Assembly (NCBI GenBank): GCA_963737425.1
Contig: CAVTSX010000008.1
Coordinates: 434,001-498,000 of the forward strand
Reading direction: 5' to 3'
Source: DASXRA01 sp963737425
GTDB lineage: Bacteria; Actinomycetota; Actinomycetes; Mycobacteriales; Jatrophihabitantaceae
DNA length: 64,000 nucleotides
Part shown: in pieces, positions 36,184 through 43,652 of the stretch
Layout: every line of letters starts with the position of its first letter
How positions within the stretch are numbered: the first letter of the stretch is position 1
Made by a program: the position numbers and the translations under genes
Notes under the pieces: generated by a model
The model's input: the letters and a program-made list of their open reading frames with translations, nothing else
The model's database searches: none
Told to the model about the DNA's origin: nothing

Positions 36184-37305
36184 GTGGCACGAACGGTGTA
36201 CGTAGCAGCCGGCGGTGGGGGAGACGCTATTGCCGCCTGGGCCCTGCACGCCGCGACCCCCGGAGCCACCCGCCCAATAATCGCGACGTTCGCCTGGGAT
36301 CGCATCATGGTCGATCCGTTGCCCGGCCCGAGAGCCGCTAGCGACTTTGACGGCTTGGTGGCCGTCGACGAGCTGAACAAGGCGTTCGCAGCAACGACCA
36401 GGCCGATACCACCGGCCGGGTCGACGATGCCTCGCCTCGCGTCCGAACTCGACGGCATGTTCGTGCTGCTCGACCCGAGTCACGGCGCAAACGGTCTCCG
36501 CCGCCAACTGCGTTCGTTGGTTCGTACGACCGGTGCCGATTCGATCGAGATTGTGGATGTCGGCGGCGATGTCGTCGCGTCCGGTGACGAGCCCAGTCTC
36601 ATGAGCCCTCTCGCCGATGCTCTCGCCCTCGCGGCCACCGATGGCCAGGACGTTCCTGTCCAAGTGCGCGTAGTCGGCGCAGGTCTGGACGGAGAGCTGC
36701 CCGCACCTTCCGTCCATCGAATAATTCAAGCGCTGTCCGGCGAGCCCGTCGGGCGGTTCGACGAGGACCAGGCGCTGGCCATCATGCCGGTCCTGGACTG
36801 GCACCCGTCCGAGGCGACAGCTCTCACCGCAGCAGCAGCCCTCGGCTTACGAGGCAAGGTCGAGATTCGCGAGCACGGGCACTTGGTCGAACTGATCGAT
36901 GACAGCCCGACCGTGTTTGCCGTCCCGCATCGTCGAGCGCTGGCTCAAAGCGCACCCGCGCGGGCCGTCGATGACTCACAAACGCTCGACGACGCCGAAC
37001 ACGCAGTGCGGGAGGTCTGCGGGCGCTCCGAGCTTGACCAGGAACGCCGGAAGGCAGCCAACCGGCGCAGGACTCAACGGCACGGCCTGACCGACAAGGT
37101 CGTCAATGCCGCGCATGCCTACTGCGCACAGGCCCAACAGCGGGGGATCGGCTACGTGACCTTCCGCCGACTCGCCGAGGTCGTCGGGCTCGACGCGAAC
37201 GACGCCCGCGAGCTGCGGACGCGACTCATCGCTGAACAGCCCGAGCGCTACCGCCCGCCGCTCTGGTCTGTGCAACCCGCCGGCATGCCCGCGTCCACCC
37301 TCTGA
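36184..37305 (+). CDS. DUF1152 protein, AICE cargo
   Basis: 373 residues from the GTG at 36184 (ARTVYVAAGGGGDAIAAWALHAATPG). The Gly-rich N-terminus followed by a helix is the DUF1152 signature and resembles a nucleotide-binding loop. FVLLDPSHGANGLRRQL and IEIVDVGGDVVASGDEPSLMSPLADALALAA are further conserved blocks. The C-terminal 90 residues are basic and helical and may form a helix-turn-helix (FRRLAEVVGLDANDARELRTRLIAE). Cargo position next to the element regulator. Biochemical role unknown. Confidence 0.75.
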   Translation: MARTVYVAAGGGGDAIAAWALHAATPGATRPIIATFAWDRIMVDPLPGPRAASDFDGLVAVDELNKAFAATTRPIPPAGSTMPRLASELDGMFVLLDPSHGANGLRRQLRSLVRTTGADSIEIVDVGGDVVASGDEPSLMSPLADALALAATDGQDVPVQVRVVGAGLDGELPAPSVHRIIQALSGEPVGRFDEDQALAIMPVLDWHPSEATALTAAAALGLRGKVEIREHGHLVELIDDSPTVFAVPHRRALAQSAPARAVDDSQTLDDAEHAVREVCGRSELDQERRKAANRRRTQRHGLTDKVVNAAHAYCAQAQQRGIGYVTFRRLAEVVGLDANDARELRTRLIAEQPERYRPPLWSVQPAGMPASTL

Positions 37306-37361
37306 CCCTGGCGGCCATCGCGCCGAAGCGACGCTGACGCAATGCGCTGTCGAGGCTCGGC

Positions 37362-37398
37362 TGATCCTTGACAGATCTGCCTCACGTGATGCTTGACG
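37362..37398 (+). repeat. 25-bp-spaced GATSCTTGAC motif pair, locus 1
   Basis: TGATCCTTGAC at 37362 and TGATGCTTGACG at 37387, 25 bp apart. First of five such pairs; this one lies between the convergent genes at 36184 and 37406. Confidence 0.6.
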
Positions 37399-37405
37399 CG
37401 TTCGC

Positions 37406-38194
37406 CTAGGAGTCGGAAGGTCCCGTCCAGGTGAAAGTTTCGAGGTCGGAGCACGCTGCTAGATCGGCCACCAGCTGCCGTGTGCCACTGACCCTCGACG
37501 CCCACAAGTCCCAGTCTGTGTACACGAACCACGATCGGTCCTCGGGCCAGAGGTTCGACGGGGTCGCCTGCAACGCGTTCGGGCCAGTCACCAAGTCGGG
37601 TACGGCTCCAAGCGGCCCCCTGAACAGCGTTGGCCGGTCGAACACCGCGACAGGTAACGACGCGTAGAACGCGCGGCACCCCGTCTCGTCGCTTCTCTCC
37701 GAGTGCTGGGCGAGGACACGCAGCAACGCGTGCAGGCTGGGCTCATCCAGTGAGCCTTCGGTCGGTGGCTGGATGTTCGCCGGCCAACTCTTGATCGGAA
37801 ACCATCGATGGCCCGGCGGTACGTCCTGGCCCACGCCGAGCTGCAGCGCCATGCGCTCTGCCAGCTCCGACCAGCGCAACCGGACCCAGCCAGCATCCGG
37901 GGCCGTCGTGTAGCCAAGTGGTACGCCCGTGTCGGTGGCTCGCTCGTCGAGGTTCAGCTCTCCAATGACGATCGGCGCGAGCCGCCCCGCCGAGATCTCG
38001 CGTCGACGCACCTCGTCGTGAGACGGCACCAGTCCGTTGGTGGGCTGCTCCCACATCGAGTGCAGCACCCAAATCGAGTCCTGCCATCCGGCCCGGTCAT
38101 AGCCAGTAACCGCGCCCATCTCATCAGCGCCGTCCGCCAGCCACGAGAGCTCGCCGTCGGCGTCAGGCACGCTTGTCATCCGAACAGCCGCCAC
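37406..38194 (-). CDS. Unknown protein, AICE cargo
   Basis: 262 residues from 38194; an ATG at 38179 (MTSVPDADGELSWLADGADEMG) is an equally good start. Soluble, acidic, Trp-rich, no signal or membrane segment. Recognisable blocks are WQDSIWVLHSMWEQP, DEVRRREISAGRLAPIVIGELNLDE, PPGHRWFPIKSWPANIQPPTEGSLDEPSLHALLRVLAQHS, and RSWFVYTDWDLWASRVSGTRQLVADLAACSDLETFTW. No family recognised; similar unknown proteins exist in streptomycetes to my memory. Convergent with the DUF1152 gene and bracketed by oppositely oriented motif pairs (37362-37398, 38274-38310). Confidence 0.7.
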   Translation of the reverse strand: MAAVRMTSVPDADGELSWLADGADEMGAVTGYDRAGWQDSIWVLHSMWEQPTNGLVPSHDEVRRREISAGRLAPIVIGELNLDERATDTGVPLGYTTAPDAGWVRLRWSELAERMALQLGVGQDVPPGHRWFPIKSWPANIQPPTEGSLDEPSLHALLRVLAQHSERSDETGCRAFYASLPVAVFDRPTLFRGPLGAVPDLVTGPNALQATPSNLWPEDRSWFVYTDWDLWASRVSGTRQLVADLAACSDLETFTWTGPSDS

Positions 38195-38273
38195 TCGCTC
38201 ATCCTGGCGGGCTCGCCAAGCGCGAATTGATCGACGCGCCCAATGCTGATGTGCAGCGTTGCCGCCACGCGAC

Positions 38274-38635
38274 CGTCAAGCATCAGCCGAGGCACAACCG
38301 TCAAGCATCACCCGCGACAGGACAGCTGACGCAATGCGCGCACTGCCGGATTAACCTCTCGGGGATCAAGGCGCGGCCTACCGGCCGCGCTCCGCCCCGG
38401 CTCACGGCCTGCGGGCGGACACCTCCGGCGCGCCGTCCTCGGCCGCAGCCGGGGCGGACCTACCAGTTGGCCCGACCAACCACAGAGGTCGACTCGGGTG
38501 TGTGTCTGCTCTCCGCCGCACAATCGTCCACGGCAGCCCGGCCGCGTCAATGGCGCCTACGGCGTCGCACGCGATGGCGCAAGCGCCACCATTGACACGA
38601 CCGACCAGCCGAGCAATGCGGCAGCTACGAAGGGC
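38274..38635 (+). repeat. Three-block dispersed element, copy 1
   Basis: In order: a pair of CGTCAAGCATCA motifs (38274 and 38299, 25 bp apart), an 86-bp GC-rich block (38365-38450) and a 113-bp block (38523-38635). The same three blocks with nearly the same spacings occur in reverse at 46631-47002. No convincing gene lies in this 460-bp gap (38195-38654). Confidence 0.75.
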
Positions 38636-38654
38636 AGCGCGAAGGTCTGAGCGC

Positions 38655-38978
38655 CTATTGCCGTTCCTGACGCTGGCGCGCTCGACGATCCTGCGACCAC
38701 CTGGCAAGCCGCCGATAGCACTGCCATGCCACGACATAGACCAGCGCCACCACGGCCAGCAAGAACACCGTGACTAGCGCGACGTGAACAGGCCCGGCCA
38801 GGGTCGCGCCCAACAGCCACGTCGTCGCCGCCCACCGCACAATGACACCCACGACACCCGCCAGCAGACCCAGCACCAGCAGGAGCCACCGCGGGTTCCC
38901 CCAAGGGTCGATCCGCGGCCCCGGCTCGCCGGACTCATGCCTGCCCGGCTGGCCAGGCTCACGCCACCGCAGCTTCAC
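38655..38978 (-). CDS. Small membrane protein
   Basis: 107 residues from a GTG at 38978 (KLRWREPGQPGRHESGEPGPRIDPWGNPRW). Two long hydrophobic segments (LLLVLGLLAGVVGVIVRWAATTWLLGATLAG and VALVTVFLLAVVALVYVVAWQCY) and a basic cytoplasmic tail (ARWSQDRRARQRQERQ). No family recognised. It is the last gene of segment A before the att repeat. Confidence 0.5.
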   Translation of the reverse strand: MKLRWREPGQPGRHESGEPGPRIDPWGNPRWLLLVLGLLAGVVGVIVRWAATTWLLGATLAGPVHVALVTVFLLAVVALVYVVAWQCYRRLARWSQDRRARQRQERQ

Positions 38979-39285
38979 AACATCAAGTGTGCCGTAGCGC
39001 CGCCTGCCATTAACGTGCCATTCACCCGAGCCGCAGCGGGTCGTTCCACGCCGCCACTGACACCGACAACGCTCCGAGATGCGGGCGGAACGGCCTCGCC
39101 GGGAAGTTTCCCAAGCTGACAGTGCCCAACGCCAGAGCTGACCCCAACGCGACCCCAAACGCGCACCGCCGACGGCAACCGGGCACGCACGGTTCGCTGA
39201 GCTTCAACGGCCGACAACTCGCCTGTCAGTTGACTGCCCGGTCCTCTTAATCAGCGGATCACCCGACTCCGACTCGGGTGCGTCC

Positions 39286-39304
39286 TGCTAACGAGACTGC
39301 TAAC
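39286..39304 (+). repeat. Paired TGCTAAC arm-type sites, right end of segment A
   Basis: TGCTAAC at 39286-39292 and 39298-39304, 12 bp apart, 96 bp inside the att copy at 39400. Mirrors 29551-29569 in spacing and direction. The rest of 38979-39399 shows no gene. Confidence 0.6.
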
Positions 39305-39399
39305 AGCGACCTGGACGATCATGGACAGGACGGGAGCAGCAGTGCCGGGGGAGCGACTGTCTACGGGCGGAAAGCACCTTATGGACAGGTGCAAACTTC

Positions 39400-39444
39400 C
39401 TTGTAATCGGGCGGTTCGCGGTTCGAGTCCGCGCGTCGGCTCCA
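39400..39444 (+). repeat. att repeat, junction of segments A and B
   Basis: 45 bp identical to the 3' part of tRNA-Thr (29447-29491). The 5' half of a tRNA is absent, so no functional tRNA is encoded. Confidence 0.9.
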
Positions 39445-39672
39445 GTGTTTCCGGGGCCTCAGGGGTCTGAACCGAACCTCAAGTTGATCAATGTCATCGA
39501 ATGCGATTCGGACATGGCTCGGACGACCGCCGTCGGCCGACCCCGAGGGCACATCCGCCAGGTCACTTCAGAGACCGCGGCCAGCAATGTTGCTCAACAA
39601 CCGTGCCACGCTGGTCGCGTCGATACCGTGGAGGCCGGCCGGTGCGGGCAGCTCAGCCGTGAGCTGAGAGGT

Positions 39673-39915
39673 CTATGCGGCTTCGGCGGCTTGGGCTTGC
39701 ATGATCTTGAAGCGCCGCTCCAGAAGCACGTCAATTGCAACCTTGGCCTGTTCAAGTCGCTCGACGTCTTCTTCCCACTCGGCGTGCAACCGCCGCCGAT
39801 AGATGGTGACAATCTCGCTGTCGACATCCGCAATTACTTCACGATAGGCAGGCTCAGCAGCGGCCTGGACTGACTCCTGCCCGGCGTCTGCATGGCCGGG
39901 ATTCATCCGCGGCAT
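39673..39915 (-). CDS. Small helical protein
   Basis: 80 residues; the ATG at 39915 follows AGGAGG with 7-nt spacing, which supports translation. The middle is a predicted long amphipathic helix (YREVIADVDSEIVTIYRRRLHAEWEEDVERLEQAKVAIDVLLERRFKIMQAQAAE), possibly a coiled coil. No family recognised. Confidence 0.6.
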   Translation of the reverse strand: MPRMNPGHADAGQESVQAAAEPAYREVIADVDSEIVTIYRRRLHAEWEEDVERLEQAKVAIDVLLERRFKIMQAQAAEAA

Positions 39916-40388
39916 CGACGTTCCTCCTGGCTAATGCGATCCGGCGAGTGGGCCGTGTGACGTTCGACAACGACGATGCGCTCTAAGAGGTGGACCGTCA
40001 TTGAAGCCAGCAGGAACCCGGATACTCCGGTTGGCTCGACGACGGGGTCCCGCTAGCTGCAATGCGCCCCGCGTGCTGGGCAATCCGCTCGCCGCTAACC
40101 CTCATGTGCCTCGTTCCGCATCACGCTCGATGTCTCGGTGCCGACCCAGCCATCGCCGAGACACGAGCGCGCGCCGAAGGCGGCAGATGCCCTCAGTTTG
40201 GCCACGAACCCACACACGAATGCTTTCGCTGCCCGGGTTGCCCGGGTTGCCCGGCATTGGCGCAGAACAGCGCGCTCGCCGCAGCGACGGCCGAGGGTAA
40301 ATTCTGGGTATGACCGAGGGTTGCGACGAGCGAGAGCTAGACCAACGCTGCCCGGACCCGCCCACGGGAGATAGGTGAGCGAGCGGCC
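39916..40388. other. Gap without recognisable gene
   Basis: 473 bp. Only a short direct repeat of GCCCGGGTT (about 40236-40253) stands out. The promoter of the response regulator at 40389 must lie near its end; GGAGATAGGTGAGCG precedes the start. Confidence 0.4.
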
Positions 40389-41042
40389 ATGAGCGGGTTG
40401 CGCGTCGTTCTTGCCGAAGACGACGTCCTGCTTCGCGAGGGCATGGCCAGCCTTCTCCAACGGGCCGACTTCGACATTGCCGGGCAGGCAGGCGACGCTA
40501 TCGGGCTCTTGTCGTTGGTACGGGACACGCCGCCCGATCTAGTGATCGTCGATATCCGGATGCCGCCGGGCTACGCCACCGAGGGGCTGCAGGCCGCCCG
40601 GGTCATCCGCGAGGAGTTCCCCGATGTCGGCATCCTGGTGCTGTCCGCGCACGTCGACATCGAGCATGCGATGGAGTTGCTCTCGAGCGGTCGCAAGATC
40701 GGCTACCTGCTCAAGAGCCGGGTGACCGACCCGGCCGAGATCGTCGACAGCCTCGAGCGCATCGCTCTGGGTGGCTCGATCATCGACCCGGCCCTGGTGC
40801 AGGAGCTGGTTTCGGCGCGTCGGCGCAACGATCCGCTTGCGGTGCTGAGTGCGCGCGAACGCGAGGTGCTCGCGCTGATGGCCGAAGGGCGGTCCAACGC
40901 AGGCATCGCCCGTCGGCTGTGGGTCAGCGAGGGCACGGTCGAGAAGCACGTGCACAGCATCCTGACGAAGCTGAGTCTGGCCGAGACGGACGACGATCAT
41001 CGCCGGGTGCTCGCGGTGGTCACGTTTCTCGACGCCCGCTGA
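40389..41042 (+). CDS. LuxR/NarL-type response regulator
   Basis: 217 residues. Receiver domain with acidic pair E10-D11-D12, phosphoacceptor D55 (LVIVDIRMPPGYATEGLQAARVIR), switch Ser in LSAH and Lys in YLLKSRV; output HTH with LSAREREVLALMAEGRSNAGIARRLWVSEGTVEKHVHSILTKL. This subfamily (DIRMPP..TEGL) often regulates with an orphan kinase; the only kinase in segment B is at 43653. A hairpin terminator lies at 41181. Confidence 0.92.
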   Translation: MSGLRVVLAEDDVLLREGMASLLQRADFDIAGQAGDAIGLLSLVRDTPPDLVIVDIRMPPGYATEGLQAARVIREEFPDVGILVLSAHVDIEHAMELLSSGRKIGYLLKSRVTDPAEIVDSLERIALGGSIIDPALVQELVSARRRNDPLAVLSAREREVLALMAEGRSNAGIARRLWVSEGTVEKHVHSILTKLSLAETDDDHRRVLAVVTFLDAR

Positions 41043-41180
41043 GCCGCTTCGATCAGACGCCCGGCGACGTCGGCGCTCGGTCATGGCCGCACTGTTGATC
41101 CTCGGTGCCGCTCGCGCATCCCGGTCAACTGAGGTTTCCGTTGCTCCGTCGAACGGGCGCGGAAGCCGTTGCGCGAGGCA

Positions 41181-41208
41181 AGGGGAGGGGCGCAAGGCCC
41201 TCTCCCCT
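41181..41208. terminator. Hairpin after the response regulator
   Basis: AGGGGAGGGGC (41181-41191) pairs with GCCCTCTCCCCT (41197-41208) over ten pairs including one G-T. It is about 140 bp past the stop codon. Confidence 0.45.
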
Positions 41209-41315
41209 CGTCCCACCGGTGGGGGGAACCGGTGCTCTCGATGCGGACCTTGAAGAGGTCGACGGCGGGGACCGTAACCTGCATCTCTTGTCCGGCTATT
41301 CCCGACGTTGCGGGC

Positions 41316-41567
41316 TTACCGCTGTGGACGAGTGAACGTCTGCTCGATGACGGCACGCACCCGACGCATACGCGCCACCGCCGTGTCGGGATGGTCGCCG
41401 AACTCCTCGGCGACGCGTTCGGTGCAACCGCTCACCCCGAATTCGCTGATGGCCAGTTTGATCGCCTCGCGGACCCCATCGCCGCCGATCAGAACGTCTC
41501 GCTGCTGCACCGACACGAACAGGGCCGCGCATCTCGCGGAGTCCGTCTCGAGAAGCGCCGTCACCAC
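41316..41567 (-). CDS. Small hypothetical protein
   Basis: 83 residues from a GTG at 41567. VREAIKLAISEFGVSGCTERVAEEFGDHPDTAVARMRRVRAVIEQTF looks like a genuine helical domain and resembles short actinobacterial proteins of unknown function. The start is uncertain because the frame stays open upstream. Confidence 0.4.
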   Translation of the reverse strand: MVTALLETDSARCAALFVSVQQRDVLIGGDGVREAIKLAISEFGVSGCTERVAEEFGDHPDTAVARMRRVRAVIEQTFTRPQR

Positions 41568-41869
41568 GAGCCTCTTCCTCGCCAGGCCGAGCGTTCGATC
41601 CGGCGAGCGGAGACACGACGCGCGTGCGCATCGCGATCATCTGCAGCCCGGCTTTGCATGCGTCAACGATCCCTCATGAGTTCGGTGATGTCGTGGAGGG
41701 CAGTGCCCAACTTCGAATACCGGCCAGCAGGAACTCGCGATTCCCGCTGCTGAGCCGTACTTGCGGAGACGACATCCGCCCGTCCGGCCGTGTCACTACG
41801 GCAGGCTCATGTACGCGTAGGTCAGCTACTGAACGGCTGCGCGGGAGGCCGCTGCCGCTGGCTCGTCGT

Positions 41870-42238
41870 TCAGGGCGTGCGGCCAAGGATCCGGCGGATC
41901 CCTCGCGCCGACAGCTCCGACTTCGCCAGGAATCCGGCGGCCGGGCTTTCGGCGATCAGCTCTGCATAGTCGGTTTCGGCGCGTGCCGAAATGAGAATCA
42001 CTTCGGCGCTGTCGCCCAGACCGCCCTCGGCCAGATGCCGGGCAAGATCAAAGCCGCTTTCGTCCCCGAGCCCGATATCGACGAGTATGACGTCCGGCCG
42101 TAGCGCGCGGGCTTGCTGGAGCGCTTCCGCAGTGCTCGAGGCCACGCCCAGGACCGTCACGCCCTCACGCTGCAGGAGAGCGCTCGCCGCCTCGAGGAAG
42201 TCACCGTTGTCGTCAACGAGCAGGCACCGCAGCCGCAT
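41870..42238 (-). CDS. Single-domain response regulator
   Basis: 122 residues from the ATG at 42238 (MRLRCLLVDDNGDFLEAASALLQREGV). It consists only of a receiver domain: D9-D10, phosphoacceptor D54 (ILVDIGLGDESGFDLARHL), switch Ser in LISAR and Lys in GFLAKSELS. No output domain follows. The frame is open upstream to 42985 but that part belongs to other, broken genes. It may act as a phosphate sink or partner for the kinase at 43653. Confidence 0.85.
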   Translation of the reverse strand: MRLRCLLVDDNGDFLEAASALLQREGVTVLGVASSTAEALQQARALRPDVILVDIGLGDESGFDLARHLAEGGLGDSAEVILISARAETDYAELIAESPAAGFLAKSELSARGIRRILGRTP

Positions 42239-42453
42239 CCGATTGATGGTGACAGGCGTACGGCGTCGCTGCATTGCAGGTAGCCGGAATCCGCCGACGC
42301 GTCCGCTGGTGCGGTCTGCGTGCACGGCAAGCAGGGCGAGCAGAACGAGATAACGGCCGAACGGGCCAACCATGCGTCTGGATGCTCCTGGATGCGGCAC
42401 GGCCGGCAGGATCCGAAAGCGTGATGTCGTTGACCGGCAACGATGTCGGCGTC

Positions 42454-42648
42454 TCATGGGGCCAACGGTCGTTCCTGGACATCCCCGACGACATCCACGA
42501 GATCGTCTCGCATGAAGTGGAGCAGGAATTTGAACTCTGAGGTCAGTATCGCCGTCGCCATCTCGTGCTCGACGGCCGTCACATGCAGTTGCCAGTCGTT
42601 GACTAGCAAGACGTCTCCGATGGTCAGGTCTCGGGCGGGGATTCTCAT
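42454..42648 (-). CDS. Small conserved actinobacterial protein
   Basis: 64 residues from the ATG at 42648: MRIPARDLTIGDVLLVNDWQLHV.AVEHE..TAILTSEFKFLLHFMRDDLVDVVGDV. The MxVPARDLxxGD...NDWxLHV pattern recurs in short proteins of actinobacteria; function unknown. The frame runs open into a neighbouring broken gene upstream, but the start and the codon pattern support a separate gene. Confidence 0.6.
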   Translation of the reverse strand: MRIPARDLTIGDVLLVNDWQLHVTAVEHEMATAILTSEFKFLLHFMRDDLVDVVGDVQERPLAP

Positions 42649-42701
42649 TTGATAACTCGCAGACTGGGAGGACTGCGGGATCGCAGTTACTGCCTTGTGG
42701 A

Positions 42702-43158
42702 TCAGCGCCTGTCGCGCCAGGGGTTTTCCCGGGTGATGTTGTCGGGAAGGCCGGGTCGGGCAGCAGGCCGACGAATCGCACCGCGACGTTGGTTGCGTAG
42801 TCGAACGCGTCGCCCCAGGAGTAGCGCCGGTCCTGGGTGCGCTGGGCCGCGTCGAGCACGACGAGCGCCCTGAGGATAAGCCGGACGGGCAGGCCGCCGT
42901 GAGCGTAGAGCCCGCGCACGCGACAGTCGCCAACCACTTCGAGGTCGTCATCGCCGACCTGTGCCAGCGACAGCGCGTGGCCCACAAGGCATCGCGGCCT
43001 TCCACGGGGCGGGCACGGGCACGCTTGATCAGGTGCGGGACAGGCGGGTCGACGGAGTACTCGCCGCGCTGCTTGACTGCGGTGACGAGCAGATCCAGGG
43101 CGCGGCCGATGTCGCGCAACGGCATGGCCTCGCCAGCGGGCGGATCGGTTCCCTCCAT
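42702..43158 (-). pseudogene. Frameshifted hypothetical protein
   Basis: From the ATG 43158: MEGTDPPAGEAMPLRDIGRALDLLVTAVKQRGEYSVDPPVPHL..EGRDA. Near 42985 the frame changes and continues as LVGHALSLAQVGDDDLEVVGDCRVRGLYAHGGLPVRLILRALVVLDAAQRTQDRRYSWGDAFDYATNVAVRFVGLLPDPAF. A second shift at a CCC run near 42735 leads to PDNITRENPWRDRR and a TGA at 42702. Two single-base changes would restore about 152 residues. Family unknown. Confidence 0.6.
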
Positions 43159-43321
43159 GTCGTCACAGTCGAGCTGATCGCCCCGGGTCACGCCGAGAAC
43201 AGGCCCCTCGGAGTGGGGATTCGCCGGCTGCCGCCTCGGACGTTCCTGGCATCTCGTAGCCGGGCGGCGACGTCCTCGCAGCCAGAGCCTCCGCCATCGT
43301 TCGCGCCTCGTTTCCTTCCAC

Positions 43322-43383
43322 ATATGCGGCTTACTGTGGCGCGCGCCGCGTGATATGCGGCTTACTGTGGCGCGCGCCGCGTG
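43322..43383 (+). repeat. 31-bp tandem duplication
   Basis: Two perfect adjacent copies (43322-43352, 43353-43383), each containing TACTGTGGCGCGCGCCGCG with the palindrome GGCGCGCGCC. Lies in a 494-bp gap (43159-43652) without a recognisable gene. Confidence 0.85.
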
Positions 43384-43652
43384 CCGTCCAGCTTCGCGGC
43401 CAGGTCTGCTAACGTCTTCGCCGGCAGCGCCCATGTCGACTACCTGCTAGCAGGAATACGGGGCACCGGTCGGCATCAAGGCATGACGGCAACTGGCGGT
43501 TACCGCGGGCGAAGACCATCACGCGACGCCCGTTCTCGCAGCGAGGATTCACCCGGCGGGACAAGCGCTGCAGGCCGCGATTCAGGGCAGTGAACGAGAT
43601 GAGAGATGCCGGTGCGGGTGCGGGTGCGCCGTTCGTCGTATCGCGGTCGAGC

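Larger units (their letters stand above)
29491..39444. mobile_element. Segment A: degenerate actinomycete integrative and conjugative element (AICE)
   Basis: The segment is bounded by tRNA-Thr (attL) and a 45-bp att copy at 39400. It has the pSAM2/SLP1-type gene order read from attL: int, xis, rep, a short coupled ORF, FtsK-like traB, two small genes, a conserved AICE protein and a KorSA-like GntR regulator, then cargo (DUF1152 gene, an unknown gene, a membrane protein). int, xis and rep all contain frameshifts or stops, so autonomous excision and replication should be lost. Paired TGCTAAC sites lie just inside both ends. Confidence 0.88.

Noticed and set aside
35359..36804. 481-residue form of the GntR regulator
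   Set aside because: Residues upstream of 36105 overlap the DUF1152 gene in antisense; the ATG at 36105 has a perfect AGGAGG.
41870..42985. 371-residue response regulator with an N-terminal extension
   Set aside because: The extension is the middle of a different frameshifted gene followed by non-coding sequence; the receiver domain starts at 42238.
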